From Ascaris suum (lineage: Eukaryota; Nematoda; Chromadorea; Rhabditida; Ascarididae), in NCBI GenBank assembly GCA_013433145.1, contig CM024181.1, positions 4,712,001 to 4,776,000 of the forward strand: 64,000 nucleotides of DNA. Reading direction: 5' to 3'. The notes beneath the pieces are model-generated. The model was not told the origin of the DNA. It did no database searches and saw nothing but the letters and a program-made list of their open reading frames with translations. Shown in pieces: positions 26,801-38,009 of this stretch. The position numbers and the translations under genes are program-made. How positions within the stretch are numbered: position 1 is the stretch's first letter; each line of letters opens with the position of its first letter.

Positions 26801-28640
26801 TCCCTCCCCTTCCTTCTTCTTCGACCACCCTCTCTTCAAATAAAACGCTTCCATAAACTGCCGAAAAGCCTAAATTCCCGGGCTTTCATTTATTTCAGTT
26901 TATGTAATAATCAGTTAATATATTTTCTAATGAGTGACAAAGAGGTTTTAAAGGAAAATCGTTAAATTTCTCGTCAGAAATGTAGAACATGCTAAAAAGC
27001 GTTCTAACGGAGAAACATGCTGACATGGCAGGCGATAGCTGTGAGGGGGAGAGATGAGTGGGAGTCGAGAGTTATTATGAGAAGCACTAAAAAGTTATGA
27101 GAAGCACTAGAAGATAGCTGCGATTATTGTTTTCGCATTAATTTTGAAAGATGAATGCATATCAAGTATATCAATTATATGGCTTCCTCTATTTGGCGCT
27201 TGTGAGAAATAGTCCGATCCCTACTGACCACCTCAGACTGTGGGCAAATTATGCTTGTAAAATGCGACTGAGACTTTTAGACTTTATTGAAATTTTAGCA
27301 TCGCTTCAATGAAATCGGGTTCAACGGCATCAACTTTTCAGAGAGCTTAGGAGATTGGTAACCACGTTGAGACCTCCGAAGTGTATGCTTTTCGAAAGCT
27401 CCTAGGTGCAAGCCAACGTCGGGGGCATTAGAAGTGTGAGACGCTATCGTTAGGGATCTGAGATCCCGAGGATTCGGATTATCTCGAGTTCCCTCACAGA
27501 ATTCTCCGCTTCATTTGTTTCGTAAAGAAAATACGATATCGCATAAAGAGCGAGATATCGCATGACCGTATCTTGAGAGAGACAAATGTGCAGTCGCAGA
27601 AATTCAAGCGCGGAAATAACAGTTTTTTAGAAACTGAGATTGATTGTCTAAGCCGGTAAAGAGAGTAAAGAATGACGAGAAAAGCTTAGTTGAATACAGA
27701 ACCGCTGTATTTTGTCCATCTTTGCCGTGCCGTTTCGCCGGACCCGGAATTCCACTGATCGTTCTTCGATGACACGTCTGCGAATACCGAGCCAAGAAAG
27801 CGGCCTCAATTCCGCCTAAAAAATCTCCCCCTCCCCTCCTCTACTCTTTCCCATCATCGAAAATAATTTTGCAACTCAATTTTACATCATTTAAAATGAT
27901 TATTAATAAGAAATACGCAGCAGCTGGTGAATAAAAATTTTTAAAAACCGCTGTAAATCTTCGGAGAAGAATCTCTATACGAGTTAACGAAAACAAAGGA
28001 AAGAAATTCTTTCCGCTTGCCGTTATTTTCTCGTGTAGTCACGGACGTTCAAAGATTGATGTGCGTGTTACTATAGTTTATGCCCTCGATTATGAGCTTC
28101 ATCCAGAAGCATTTCTATTTCACAGACACAATTTTTAGTTCTCGACTTCGTTTGCTTGAAGTGTATCGATGTTCCGTCTGGATGCTGTATTGGTTACGTC
28201 ACTTGACGCCTATGCATACATCAGCTTGTTGCGAAGAGCTCTTCCACAATTAGAAAAGTTGTTCGAAGCAATAACTCTACAACAAAGATGACAGACACAA
28301 GTGAAGGAGACGACATTGTCGCGCCTGAGGGCTCTTTGCATCAACTTCGTTTTCAGAAGCATTCCATCGACCTCACTTTCAAGCTCGCTCTCGAGCAGTG
28401 TTGGATCAAAATGATTGCAATTAATACAGACTGAATTCTGTAGATTCTAAAAGCATAGAGTCAACTAGGATCCAAGCATATCATTGAAATGATAGCAAAG
28501 CATCGTTTTGCATGACCTCAAGCAAAATTACCTGTAGGTAAATTCTACTCATCCGATTCATCTGCGCACATGTTCATGTCCTAGATTTTGTATATCAGTA
28601 GTTTATGCATACATAAATGTTCTGTGGGAAAGGATTTTGA
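23810..28640. other. Intergenic, probable upstream region of the secreted gene, no supported exon
   Basis: Several frames of 60-107 codons are open on the plus strand (for example near 24516-24839 and 26681-26965), but none has convincing splice or start context. A poly-C tract sits at 25367-25378. Confidence 0.45.
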
Positions 28641-28649
28641 AAATCTCAC

Positions 28650-28833
28650 CTCGACATCAGACTTTCTTTTCTTGGGTTTTTTATTTTAAAGCTTAGATGC
28701 TTTATGGCAGTGAATTGAACTTTCATATCAGCAATTTTCTTTGACGAACTCCATTTCACCTCAAATCGATCTTTGCAGATTTCGATGATTAGAGAGCTCA
28801 CTTTCTGAACATTTAGAGAAACGTGAAAAATTT
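28650..28833 (-). CDS. Candidate exon, unknown
   Basis: An open frame between a CTAAAG acceptor and the donor GAGGTGAGATT. The product alternates hydrophobic and polar residues like beta strands (VSSLIIEICKDRFEVKWSSS). It lies downstream of the stop codon at 28929 of the neighbouring gene, so it would belong to another minus-strand transcript or to an alternative 3' end. Confidence 0.35.
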
Positions 28834-28928
28834 CTTTAGTTTTAGCACGTCCAGGCACAAAAAGGATGAAAAAGTATTTATTTCAGATGGTAGTATTTTA
28901 CTGCACTATTCAATTTTTTCTTCAATTG

Positions 28929-29110
28929 TTATTTTGCCACAAGAGCTTTTTGTCGTCGCTGCATATGAAAATACTTGATGATATTCGTGCTCGTCCAGTC
29001 AATCTGTGCTAATTTTTCGTGAATATTTTTGCCAGTTTGTGTAATGTAATCAAGTCGGTGGCTTAAGATGAAGCACTTTTGGAGGTGCCGATAGGCATAA
29101 AACGCTTTTT
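28929..29110 (-). CDS. Terminal exon of unknown gene
   Basis: The acceptor CCATTCTAG is followed by 59 codons and a stop. The text is helical with aromatic residues (KAFYAYRHLQKCFILSHRL) and includes DWTSTNIIKYFHMQ. Confidence 0.5.
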
Positions 29111-29385
29111 CTAGAATGGCCGAATGCGATTCCAAAATAAGGGGGCAGATGTTTTAGGAGGTAAGTTGTCGATAAAATGATATGTTTAAAATGATTCAGA
29201 GCATTATCTTCGCATCTTCTTGCTTGAAATTGGACGATTTTTTGCAGCTCCTAACACTTCGAAGAGATGAATCATTGATGCATTCGACGTAAAAATACTG
29301 GAAAATTTTTGAAAACTTCTTTTCAGCATTATTTTCTGCGTACCCACTGATCGGGATATTTCTGCGTTTATTATTACTAACTTAC

Positions 29386-29469
29386 CTCCCATCTCTTCAC
29401 CCATTTTGCAAGAGTGTAAAATCCCATACGCTTGCATAGGATCAAAGGAGCGAGAGTTGATTTTTGGGC
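29386..29469 (-). CDS. Exon 2 of unknown gene
   Basis: Acceptor GAGTCTTAG and a perfect donor (GGGAG followed by GTAAGT). Product includes FDPMQAYGILHSCKMGEEMG. Phase 1 at both ends. Confidence 0.55.
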
Positions 29470-29839
29470 CTAAGACTCAAAAAAGATTAGAGTATCTCAA
29501 TTATAATCTGATTCTGTATAATGAAAGCGAGGAAAACGTGTAGGCAACCGGAGTAGGACAACTTCAAACGAAATGAAACGCTTAGAAAAGGTCGTTAAAT
29601 GGCAGGACCAGCGACCAAGAATCCGATTTTTGAAGCTGTGACATACGTTGGAGCGCCTACTTGCAAATTTGCTTCGATTTGGTGCAGCCAACGTGACATA
29701 GAAGATACTCCATTGCGAGGACTAAAACAATAAGTATAGGGCTGGTCTTTGAGTATGGGGCTGCCTTAATTAATCAGATAACGAAATTAAGCGCTGCAGA
29801 GAGACGATTGCAATACTAGAAACGCTCGAACATTGCTAC

Positions 29840-29902
29840 CTTGGAGAAGCCTTGAAAGGTAGAACATCCTAGTGAGCTGACGTTGTCGAGGCTCAGGTTC
29901 TA
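29840..29902 (-). CDS. Exon 1 (of those found) of unknown gene
   Basis: Acceptor ACGTTCACAG and donor CTCCAAG followed by GTAGCA. Product EPEPRQRQLTRMFYLSRLLQ, proline-arginine then amphipathic helix. The reading frame is open through the acceptor, so the exon might extend upstream. Confidence 0.45.
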
Positions 29903-30130
29903 CTGTGAACGTAAGATGAGATATTGTGCTGCTCAGAGGTTCCTATATATTTACATAGTTCACGCGGATATGTACACTTTAGCTACGGTGGATTTCTGCT
30001 GCAGGCGCTTAAGCCGCAAATATTAATGTTGTGCACGCTTCATGTGTCGGGCGATAACGTCACATGCACTTAGGTAATCGAGAACATCTAGTAGACAGGC
30101 TCACATGTAAATATATAAATAATAAATAAA

Positions 30131-30292
<162 letters not shown>

Positions 30293-30463
30293 TGTTGCGC
30301 TAATTTTCAGCGAATGATCGAGTTTGCATTGCACTTTCTGCCGCATTCACTACAATGTATTGCAAGTACTAACGTCACAACATAATTTTCTGCAATACGA
30401 TAAATGATGCAGTGATATGACAGTTATGTGAGAAATGTGAAGTGAATACTGTGAAAGGTAATA

Positions 30464-30485
30464 TGTGTGTGTGTGTGTGTGTGTG
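30464..30485. repeat. (GT)n microsatellite
   Basis: A short perfect GT run of about ten units. Confidence 0.9.
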
Positions 30486-30499
30486 ATTTTTTGGAAAAG

Positions 30500-31540
30500 T
30501 GAACGGTGATGCCAACATCCAACGGCGTCTCTGTGTGGTTTGAAGATCTGTTGGTTTTTCTTTCCATGTTTGTCAGCTGTTTTTAAACGTCCAATCTGTG
30601 CAATTCGATTGATAGGATTAATTTGTGATCAGCGCACTGGTCACTTTCTTCAGGAAGGTAACTTCTATTACCGCGGCCGTTTCTTGCAGAAGGGCCATTT
30701 CCACCAATACGTAGAGGTCGTGCCATTATCAGATTTTTTTTTGCATTTTCAGTGAAGATTTGCACAGTTTAAGTTTTGTTGGTAAGCGTATTATTCAAAA
30801 AGAAGGACGCTTAACGTCGTTCTTTTTCAATCACCTCTGAAGCCAGCATGTTTGATTGGCAGATTTAGAAGGAGCACATATCATGCCAACCTCTGTGGCG
30901 CTCATGTCATTTTTTTCGATGCAATAAATTTCCTTGATGCGCTTCATTTTATTTCCGCTTTTTGCCTCGTTTGCAGCACTTTCGAATAAATTGTTCTAAT
31001 AAATGTGTTTCGTTGTCGCAAAAACCATACATTACTGAACCTGCGTCTATCCATCTATCCATAAATTTTAGCTTACCGCTGTTAGTTGTTCAGTCGGGAC
31101 AAAATTTGCAATGAGAGAAAATCAGACCCATCGTGAGTTTGGCTTCCGAAAATCACCTTTGACCCCGTCTCCATTCTACGATGTCCGAAATTTCCTCCCA
31201 TTTTGAAGCCTCAACTCTAACACACTCAAAAAGCAAAACCTAGGAAATCGTGTTGGAAACTGAGAACGACTAATTCTTTCCTAGATTCACTTCCATCTGC
31301 TACACCATCGCATCATTAAATGGCGGCAAACTTAATTTTGGGATCTCCACTCTTCAACGACCTCTTATATCGGTGCACTGATGGTTGAACTGTGGCATTG
31401 GAATGTAGCCAAACGGATGCTTCTTCTCTGCTTTAATTGCTTTTGATATTAAACCAGTAAGCACCAGTAATTAATAAGCAGGAAGACCAGTGATTAATGT
31501 TTGAGTAATCTGCAGGTGTAGTAAACGACCTGAATTTGCA
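30500..31540. other. No supported exon
   Basis: Mixed sequence with overlapping frames on both strands at 30540-30765, none bounded by convincing signals. Confidence 0.4.
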
Positions 31541-31872
31541 AATGTAGTCAACATCCTGAAACTATTTGCAATTTGTATCTTCGTCTTGTATCTTCAAAAC
31601 TGGCAGTTTGCAGATTTTTTTGTATTGCAAATTGCTGCGATTTTGTTGCAAATTTGCAAATTGCAGATTGCAAAAAATTGTTGCAAAGCAGAAAGTATTG
31701 TAAGTGAAAGAAAATGAACTTGCAAGAAAATTACAAATTATAAGTGCTGCAATATGCAGACCAGTAAAAACCAGTAAACAGTGCAAAGTGAATGAACAAA
31801 CAAATAAAGTTTAGCAAACGTTTGCAATTGCAAGCAAAAAAAAAAACTTTCAGATGCATTTGCAATTTGAAC
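31541..31872. repeat. Cluster of TTGCAA/ATTTGCAA motifs
   Basis: About ten TTGCAA hexamers, several as ATTTGCAA or AATTGCAA, occur within 330 bases, with no fixed period. It looks like a degenerate simple repeat or a site cluster. Confidence 0.6.
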
Positions 31873-32323
31873 TGTTTGAATGGTTTGTGCAAAACTTTGG
31901 CTTTTATAAATTCCATTTGTATCTCGAACCCGAGTTAAAGTTCCCATCCTGTAGTCCTTTCTACAAATATTATACCTTCTTAACCGTTATTACCACCAAG
32001 ACAAAACCCATATCATTCGTTTCTCAACCATTAAACGAGCATTTCCGACAATAAAGTTCAACCCAATTCAATGGATGCCATCGGTTAAAATGATGGATAT
32101 GCCGCTTATATTGCATTAACTTCGTCTCATTTTGTTATCGTTTCGTTGTGCACTTTTTTCCAATGGAATATCTCTAAAACGTTGCTCTTCTCCGATGAGA
32201 TCCTCATAGAATAGTGCTGACTCAAAAAAGTGGCCTCTTTCGAAAAAATACCTGTGAGCCATGATCCCACTTCTGTCATTGAAATACTCCCGCATATCGG
32301 CAACGATCATGTACCATTCAACG

Positions 32324-32529
32324 TCAATGACTCATTCGGTTAGTGCAGTATTGTGGTGCAACACTTTGAAGCAAGAATTTGAGTTCTAAAGCGAATACAG
32401 CGGATGTGGCGTAATGCTTGAAGCATCTCGAATCCCCGCACAACTGCAGAGAAGCTTGGCACGATCGCTGCGAGCAGCGAATATGGGTGCATTCATACCA
32501 CGAGTACGTGCCGTAACCTTCACCTCGCG
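32324..32529 (-). CDS. Candidate cysteine-rich exon
   Basis: After the acceptor TTAAATGCTCAG one frame (phase 1 in) stays open for about 67 codons to a TGA at 32324. It contains GEGYGTYSWYECTHIRC followed by closely spaced cysteines (CSQRSCQASLQLCGDSRC). Seven cysteines in all suggest a disulfide-rich extracellular domain. A second frame from the same acceptor is also open for about 50 codons, so the choice is not certain. No partner exons were found and I cannot name the fold. Confidence 0.3.
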
Positions 32530-32759
32530 CTGAGCATTTAAGTAGTGGTTACGGAAATACCTCAAGAAATTTGCGCAATTCTTTTTATTCAGTCGCCTAA
32601 TAAAAGCAAATTGTGCGAAGTTGCAAAATTTCATCTCAGTTGGAGCACACAATGTTGCTAGACTCAAATATTAACTGCTATACAGTTGTACTCACTCATC
32701 GGAAGTTTCCACTTCTCATCGTCACATATTCCGAGCTTCTAAACATGCGAAAGTGGAAA

Positions 32760-35590
32760 TGAGACATTATCACATAGCTCCTTTAGTAAATCGAGGTGTT
32801 AAAGATATTGGGAATTTCAACGCTTTGTTATCGCATAAATGCGGTAAACGAAAGTTGATTTTCATTTTTTCATCAAAAGCTCAAATTTGTCTCGCATTGC
32901 TTCAAAGATCTGCACTCAAGCTGGAAACTTTGATAAACTTTAGACCACTATTACTTTAAATATTTTTCAGAGATGCCTGCGCTCTTTTCGAAGCAAACCG
33001 TGAGATAAACAGAGATGATCACCCAATCACATGCACATAGATTATGTGCAAGTCGACTCGCCCTTTCCCAGATTATTGCCGCAGGCGCGTAGACCTTGCA
33101 AAGACATCTGCAATGTTTCCACACAACTGCCGAATACTGCGTTGTTTTCAGTTTCATGATATTCGTGATCTTGATGTTTAGTTTTTTTTTTCCCACGAAC
33201 TCTTCTTGCTGTGTTCAGAATATAGTGCTCGGATTTCTTGTTGAAAGGCAAATACGAGATTTCCTATCTGAGAACGATGTCCGAGTTTTTTTTATGGCCG
33301 GTAAATGAAGCGATCTTTGGAATTACCGGAAGGATTATCGATTTAGCAGCCCTTAAGTGAGGCAACAACATGTATAGCAGGGAACAAATGAACACTGTAG
33401 GTTAGAGAGGAAAAGGGATGTTACTTGCTTTAGAGGTGCGAACGAGAAAAAAAATGCAACCCTTATGATCTGTTTCACTAGTACAAAAATAACAGATATA
33501 GTCAATAGACAAAAAACACAAGCAACAATAAAATAGCGCAACCTCAGAAATGTCACTCGAGTATCCAAAAATACAAAAAACACACCTTATAAACTCACTC
33601 GAGTGGTCGAAACTTACAAACATAACCTCCAATGCAAAGCGGCAACACAGTATATGCAATTTAAACGGCGGCGGTCGTTTAAAATGCAAATGATCGTGAG
33701 CGCTAAATGAATTCGAATAAAACCTATACGACAGAGATGCTCATCTGCCAATACAAATAATCGCATAAGAAAACAACTGCAGGATACAATTCTATCAAAT
33801 AACTTTAAAAACACAGAAAGGAATCAACATTATAGATTTCTCTCAGACGTATTGACACCGAGAAACCATATGTGCGGAATAAGACGATTACCATATTAGA
33901 CAGAATAAGTTTGCCGGAAATTTTGCCAAAAAAAACTCAGAGCGGTTGTTATAAACAATGAAGGCCATGCATACAGAAGAATTATACCAATCCTTAAAGT
34001 GGGGCACAGAAGTTGTGAATTAAATGGCGGCCGCGCACTTAAAACACAAACAAATGTGAACCACTTCTTCAGTACCCGAAAAATAAACAACTCAATTCAT
34101 CATTCCACCACTTTCAAGGTGGTCGGGAATAGCTCCAAGATGCAAGCATAATAACGCCACGATCGGAACTGTAGTAATGAAAAGGGTGAGCATCAAAAGC
34201 CCGCGCAATGCACCGCTGAGAGAAAAATGATAACAAAAAGCGAACAGACATCGAATAAGGCAGTGAAACAATAAACAGAAATCACATTAAATCAGGACTT
34301 CTGTAGAAGTGGAAATAAATGCAAATGAAAATGGCACTGAGAACGGTAGGAGAAGATTCACCTACAGACTGCAAATTGCAAACAACACTGCGATAATCAA
34401 TGTCTGTGCTTTAAATAGCGGCGGTATACTTAAAGCACAAACAGACTTCAAAACATGTGTGTTTACCATGCAAAATCTACAAATTGCAATGCAATATACT
34501 ACAGTTGCAACAGATAAAAATGGTCACATAACGCAATGGTGTGAGGCAGTGCACAATTAGAGGATGGAAATTTCCAACAATTAAGCCTCGAACGCTGGAA
34601 AGTGGTAAAGAGTAAAAACTAAAGAAGACTTCTTGCTTAAAGAAACAGATAAAACACGACGTGCCACATATCTTCCAGTGAAGTTTTGAAAGTGTCAGTT
34701 ATCAAAGATGACCCACTGCAGTCAGCTTGAAGCGGTCTTATAAATCCACTAAACTGTGACTGCCTTACCACCTCATATCAGCCTTGAATACAACACGTCA
34801 CTTAACACGCAATCCTCTGCAAATCTCACAGAAAACAACAACAAAACGAGTTGCTGAAGCCCTCCGCCGGTATTTTGAAATCCTTTGCAAGGCCATCGTG
34901 TGGGACAACCGGACCTCTTATACGAGTTGTTAAATGGCACCTCCATTGCTCATTCCTTTAGAAGATACGGAGGAGACCATTTCGAAAAACTACAAAAAAA
35001 ACTTCTCGAACATTTTGTTCAATAATGCAAGGAATGGTCTAATCTTACCACACATATAAAATCAAGAATAATACCTAGAGCGCCAGGGATCAGTTGTTTC
35101 TCCATCGTCACTCTCCCTATTCGGAAATCTCAAATTTTAATAACGACTTGAGTGTGAGAACCCGATCATAATGAACTCTCTAGAAGTGCACAACATTCCC
35201 CGATCGTTTAGCCACCCCTGCCCGCAATTGTGCTGGCGACAATAATGATAGAAAAGTGGCCATGTTTCTACAACATATTTCGAAAAGGCTAAAACAGATT
35301 GCAGAGGATTCCCTGACGCGAAGCATGTCCCGGGCCTCTTCCTTGTGAGAACTCCGCGAGGCAGTTTTCTCAGAGCTTCGTGGAAAATGCAAGTGGCATT
35401 AGGTGAAATTGTCGGAATCCGGAGCCCAGAAGCAAACCCGATATGGGAATCAACAATTAAATTTTTGCCAAAATAGTTAACGGCGCGAAGTCAGCTGAAC
35501 AATTTCCTTGCCATGTGGTGTGAATGCTCCAGTCTGTGTGAGGAAAGGTTTTTAGAGGGAATGCTCTAGGTGTCGTATTCCAAATCTCTG
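32760..35590. other. Repeat-derived, A-rich stretch without supported genes
   Basis: The plus strand is A-rich from about 33.4 to 34.6 kb, so long minus-strand frames there are artefacts of composition. Three diverged copies of a motif occur at 33661, 34020 and 34411 (separate entry). Confidence 0.45.
33661..34450 (+). repeat. Three diverged copies of a ~360-390 bp spaced element
   Basis: At 33661, 34020 and 34411 the sequence pattern TTAAA, then NGCGGC, then a short spacer, TTAAA and NNCAAA recurs in the same order and orientation, about 359 and 391 bases apart. The rest of each unit is too diverged to align by eye. Confidence 0.5.
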
Positions 35591-35645
35591 AAATTTAAAA
35601 GTGGATATATAAGGGTACGACCACTTACTGCCTTTATTCGCACAT

Positions 35646-35895
35646 CGATTTGAATGTCGGCGTCACATTTCGTTTGTTAGTCCCACAGACAAGCCGACTT
35701 TGAATGTCGATTTCACAGCGCTTTTGCCTCTTAACCCAGACATGTCGAACCCAATTCCGGCGTCGGACTGTTTCTTTCATAGTCCTTCAGACAATTCGAC
35801 TCGGAATTCTGGCGTCACATCGACTCCTCCACAGCCCTGCAAACGAGACAACTCCGAACGTCGGCGTCATACTGCTTTTACGGCCCTATGGCCTT
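35646..35895 (+). repeat. Minisatellite, five units of about 51 bp
   Basis: Units begin near 35646, 35695, 35746, 35797 and 35847. Each has a CGA/GAC start, a GAATNTCGGCGTCA-type core, a C/T-rich middle and a CAGACAA-type end. Because 51 is a multiple of three, the plus strand stays open across units 2 to 5, giving a diverged 17-residue repeat. Confidence 0.7.
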
Positions 35896-36109
35896 AGTTC
35901 ACATTTACTATTCTGCTACATACAGTTGCGCACTGCTTCACAATAAGATGGATTGACACATTACGGGCTACGAAACTCCCTGCCCCTCCATCATACTACT
36001 CTATCAGCACCCCGTCAACCACGTCTACCAGAGCTCCTCAATGCCATCAAAAAGAATCTCTGAATTCTACCTGAACACTCGCCTTTCCCACCTGAAAATG
36101 CTAATAAGA

Positions 36110-37085
36110 ACAAGAGACGGATGGGTGAAGCTGTCCCCACTCAAACCGGATGCTGTTCCCGCCGCCGAACAGCACAGTTTAATTCACGCCAGAATGACCG
36201 GTTATGAATGGGGAACAGATTCATGATGAACTCAAAATGGAGGGCAGCTATATACTACGGTTAAATGTTCTCTCCGCATCGTTACAAATCTGTGGACTAA
36301 CAGCATCCAATAAAAAGCGGATTGCACCACTCAACTTAAAGTCTCTTCGACAAAAGAAACCTCAGTGACTCTGCCCACTCCCCCTTGTCCCCCCCCCCCC
36401 CACACATCCTCGCCTGTAGTATTTATCGTATGTAGTTTCATTAAAATTCATGGCCATTTCAATGTGCACTACAGTTATAGGAAATGAAACACGCAATGTC
36501 GTGGCAGCTCATTTTGAAAATATTCAAACGATGTGCCATCGCTTTCCGTTCTGTTTCAGTTCAATTTAAACTCGTTTACTATGCATCCTACCGTCCCTAT
36601 TGATATGATCTACTTCTGTTTTATACTGCAGCTCGTGTCATGACGTCTCTATCAGCTGAGAGAAGTTTGCCTAGTGAGGAATAAATGCCCTACTTAGTTA
36701 GCTCTCATAAATAAAAATTAAACGGTCGTGTTCTCAGTGGGAAAAGACGTCATCTCTAGAAGGTTTGTCAACAGATTCATGAGAATGTCATGAAATGTCT
36801 GCTTGGATAGACACATCAGTTGTCCCGCACAATACCAACCACCACCGATAAATCTCTGCCAGTTCATCGACACTGGATGGGCCATATGCGCTATAAACAA
36901 TGTCACCTAATCTTCATGTGCTCAAGTTGTGTGAGCACTCACCCCGAAAATGTATCTATCGTTCGGATGGAAGTCAGTGAACGATTTCCAGAATAAAAAG
37001 TGGTCTCATCCATGCCAGGAGCTGCTCCCGCCGCTGAGCAGCAAATTTTGGAATTGCATGGAAAGACCTGGTATGAGTGAGACCT
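36110..37085. repeat. Duplicated segment with coding-like conservation
   Basis: Segments at about 36115-36225 and 36998-37085 are related. On the minus strand both read K-[LI]-CCSAAG-x-A-x-G; on the plus strand both read P-x-A-x-PAAEQ. The distal copy is bounded on the minus strand by an acceptor (CATACCAG) and a donor (GTGAGT). Confidence 0.55.
36947..37062 (-). CDS. Candidate exon with CCSAAG motif, unknown
   Basis: Acceptor CTCACTCATACCAG and donor TTTTCGGG followed by GTGAGT enclose an open frame containing CNSKICCSAAGAAPGMDE and then a serine/threonine-rich end. It has a diverged counterpart near 36.15 kb that lacks clear splice limits. Exact ends may be off by a few bases. It could be part of a decayed mobile element rather than a host gene. 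Confidence 0.35.
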
Positions 37086-37428
37086 ACTTTTTATGCACAA
37101 ATAAAATGCAGGTGTATGACTCATGGAATTACGAATTAGACCTTCACTCAGGCTATTTCAAACAACACACTCCAAACATAACCAGCTCCCGAGGCACCAG
37201 ATCTTATGCACCCAGCGAATACCTACCATCTATCCGCTTTTGACCGGCTAATGCAGATTTTGAAACCGAGTTTCCATCCACGACCCTTATCTAATTTTCG
37301 TATTCTCCCCGATGTTGTAAAAGGCTTTTGAGAACACGACCGTCAAAAATATAATAAACTAATAAACTTAGCTTTGGTGAATCTGCAGGAGTCGACACGT
37401 TCGGAACGAAAGACGCTCAGGAGAAGAT

Positions 37429-37595
37429 CGACGGGTGATGATAGCAACGAGGCGTGACAACAAACTGCAGAAGACAAAGTCACTCGTTGGTGGGCGCAAC
37501 AGTTCCCATCCTACCTGCCCTCTTTCTGGGCACCGCTGACGGCCTTCGACTCGCGCTCACACCCACAGCTCACGCCGTCCTCCATCACCCGTCCG
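37429..37595. repeat. Inverted repeat, 11-bp arms
   Basis: GACGGGTGATG near 37429 has its exact reverse complement CATCACCCGTC near 37585, about 145 bases apart, in a GC-richer patch. It may be a fragment of a mobile element or a chance hairpin. Confidence 0.35.
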
Positions 37596-37663
37596 ATTCA
37601 CGTAAGCAATGAGTGCTGTGCTTGTTTGTCTGCCCTTATATAGCACTCTTACCATGAGTGCAG

Positions 37664-38000
37664 GGTTTGCCGCCCAGATCATTTCGGGGATTCTAAAGAA
37701 AGGAATGACGCGCAGAAATCGATAGAGAGTTCGATAAATGAGTGATTAGACACAAGCACAACGTGATAATATTAGTGGTAGGTCAGAACGTAGTAGATCA
37801 AACATAGTGGCAGGTCAAACCACGGTAGATCAAATATTAGTGGTAGATCACATCATAACATATCAGTCCCTAGTAGATCGTTAACAAGACATGACTCTCG
37901 CAGCGAACGTTACATCACTGCATCAGGAAAGAAGGCGCGCGTTGCCGCACAGATCATTTGCGGTATATGTAAGAATGGCGATAGAGATTAGAATGACCTA
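37664..38000 (+). repeat. Diverged duplication flanking a ~33-bp tandem repeat
   Basis: TTGCCGCNCAGATCATTT occurs at about 37669 and 37942 in similar surroundings. Between them, at 37771-37880, units of the form AGTGG(T/C)AGGTCA..GTAGATCAAA recur with a period near 33 bases, the later ones degenerate. Confidence 0.55.
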
Positions 38001-38009
38001 TTAAAATGA

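Larger units (their letters stand above)
28929..29902 (-). other. Three-exon minus-strand gene segment, unknown family (gene model)
   Basis: Exons 29902-29840, 29469-29386 and 29110-28929 all join in phase 1 and end at a TAA at 28929-28931. The joined product is about 67 residues of helical, basic text after the last junction and ends QRRQKALVAK. A possible AATAAA polyadenylation signal lies near 28875 on the minus strand. The 5' end is not placed; a (TA)n array lies 230 bp upstream. I do not recognise the family. Confidence 0.5.

Noticed and set aside
33353..34090. Several hydrophobic minus-strand frames of 60-95 codons
   Set aside because: The plus strand is A-rich here, so the complement is T-rich and yields Phe/Leu/Cys-rich text without splice or start support.
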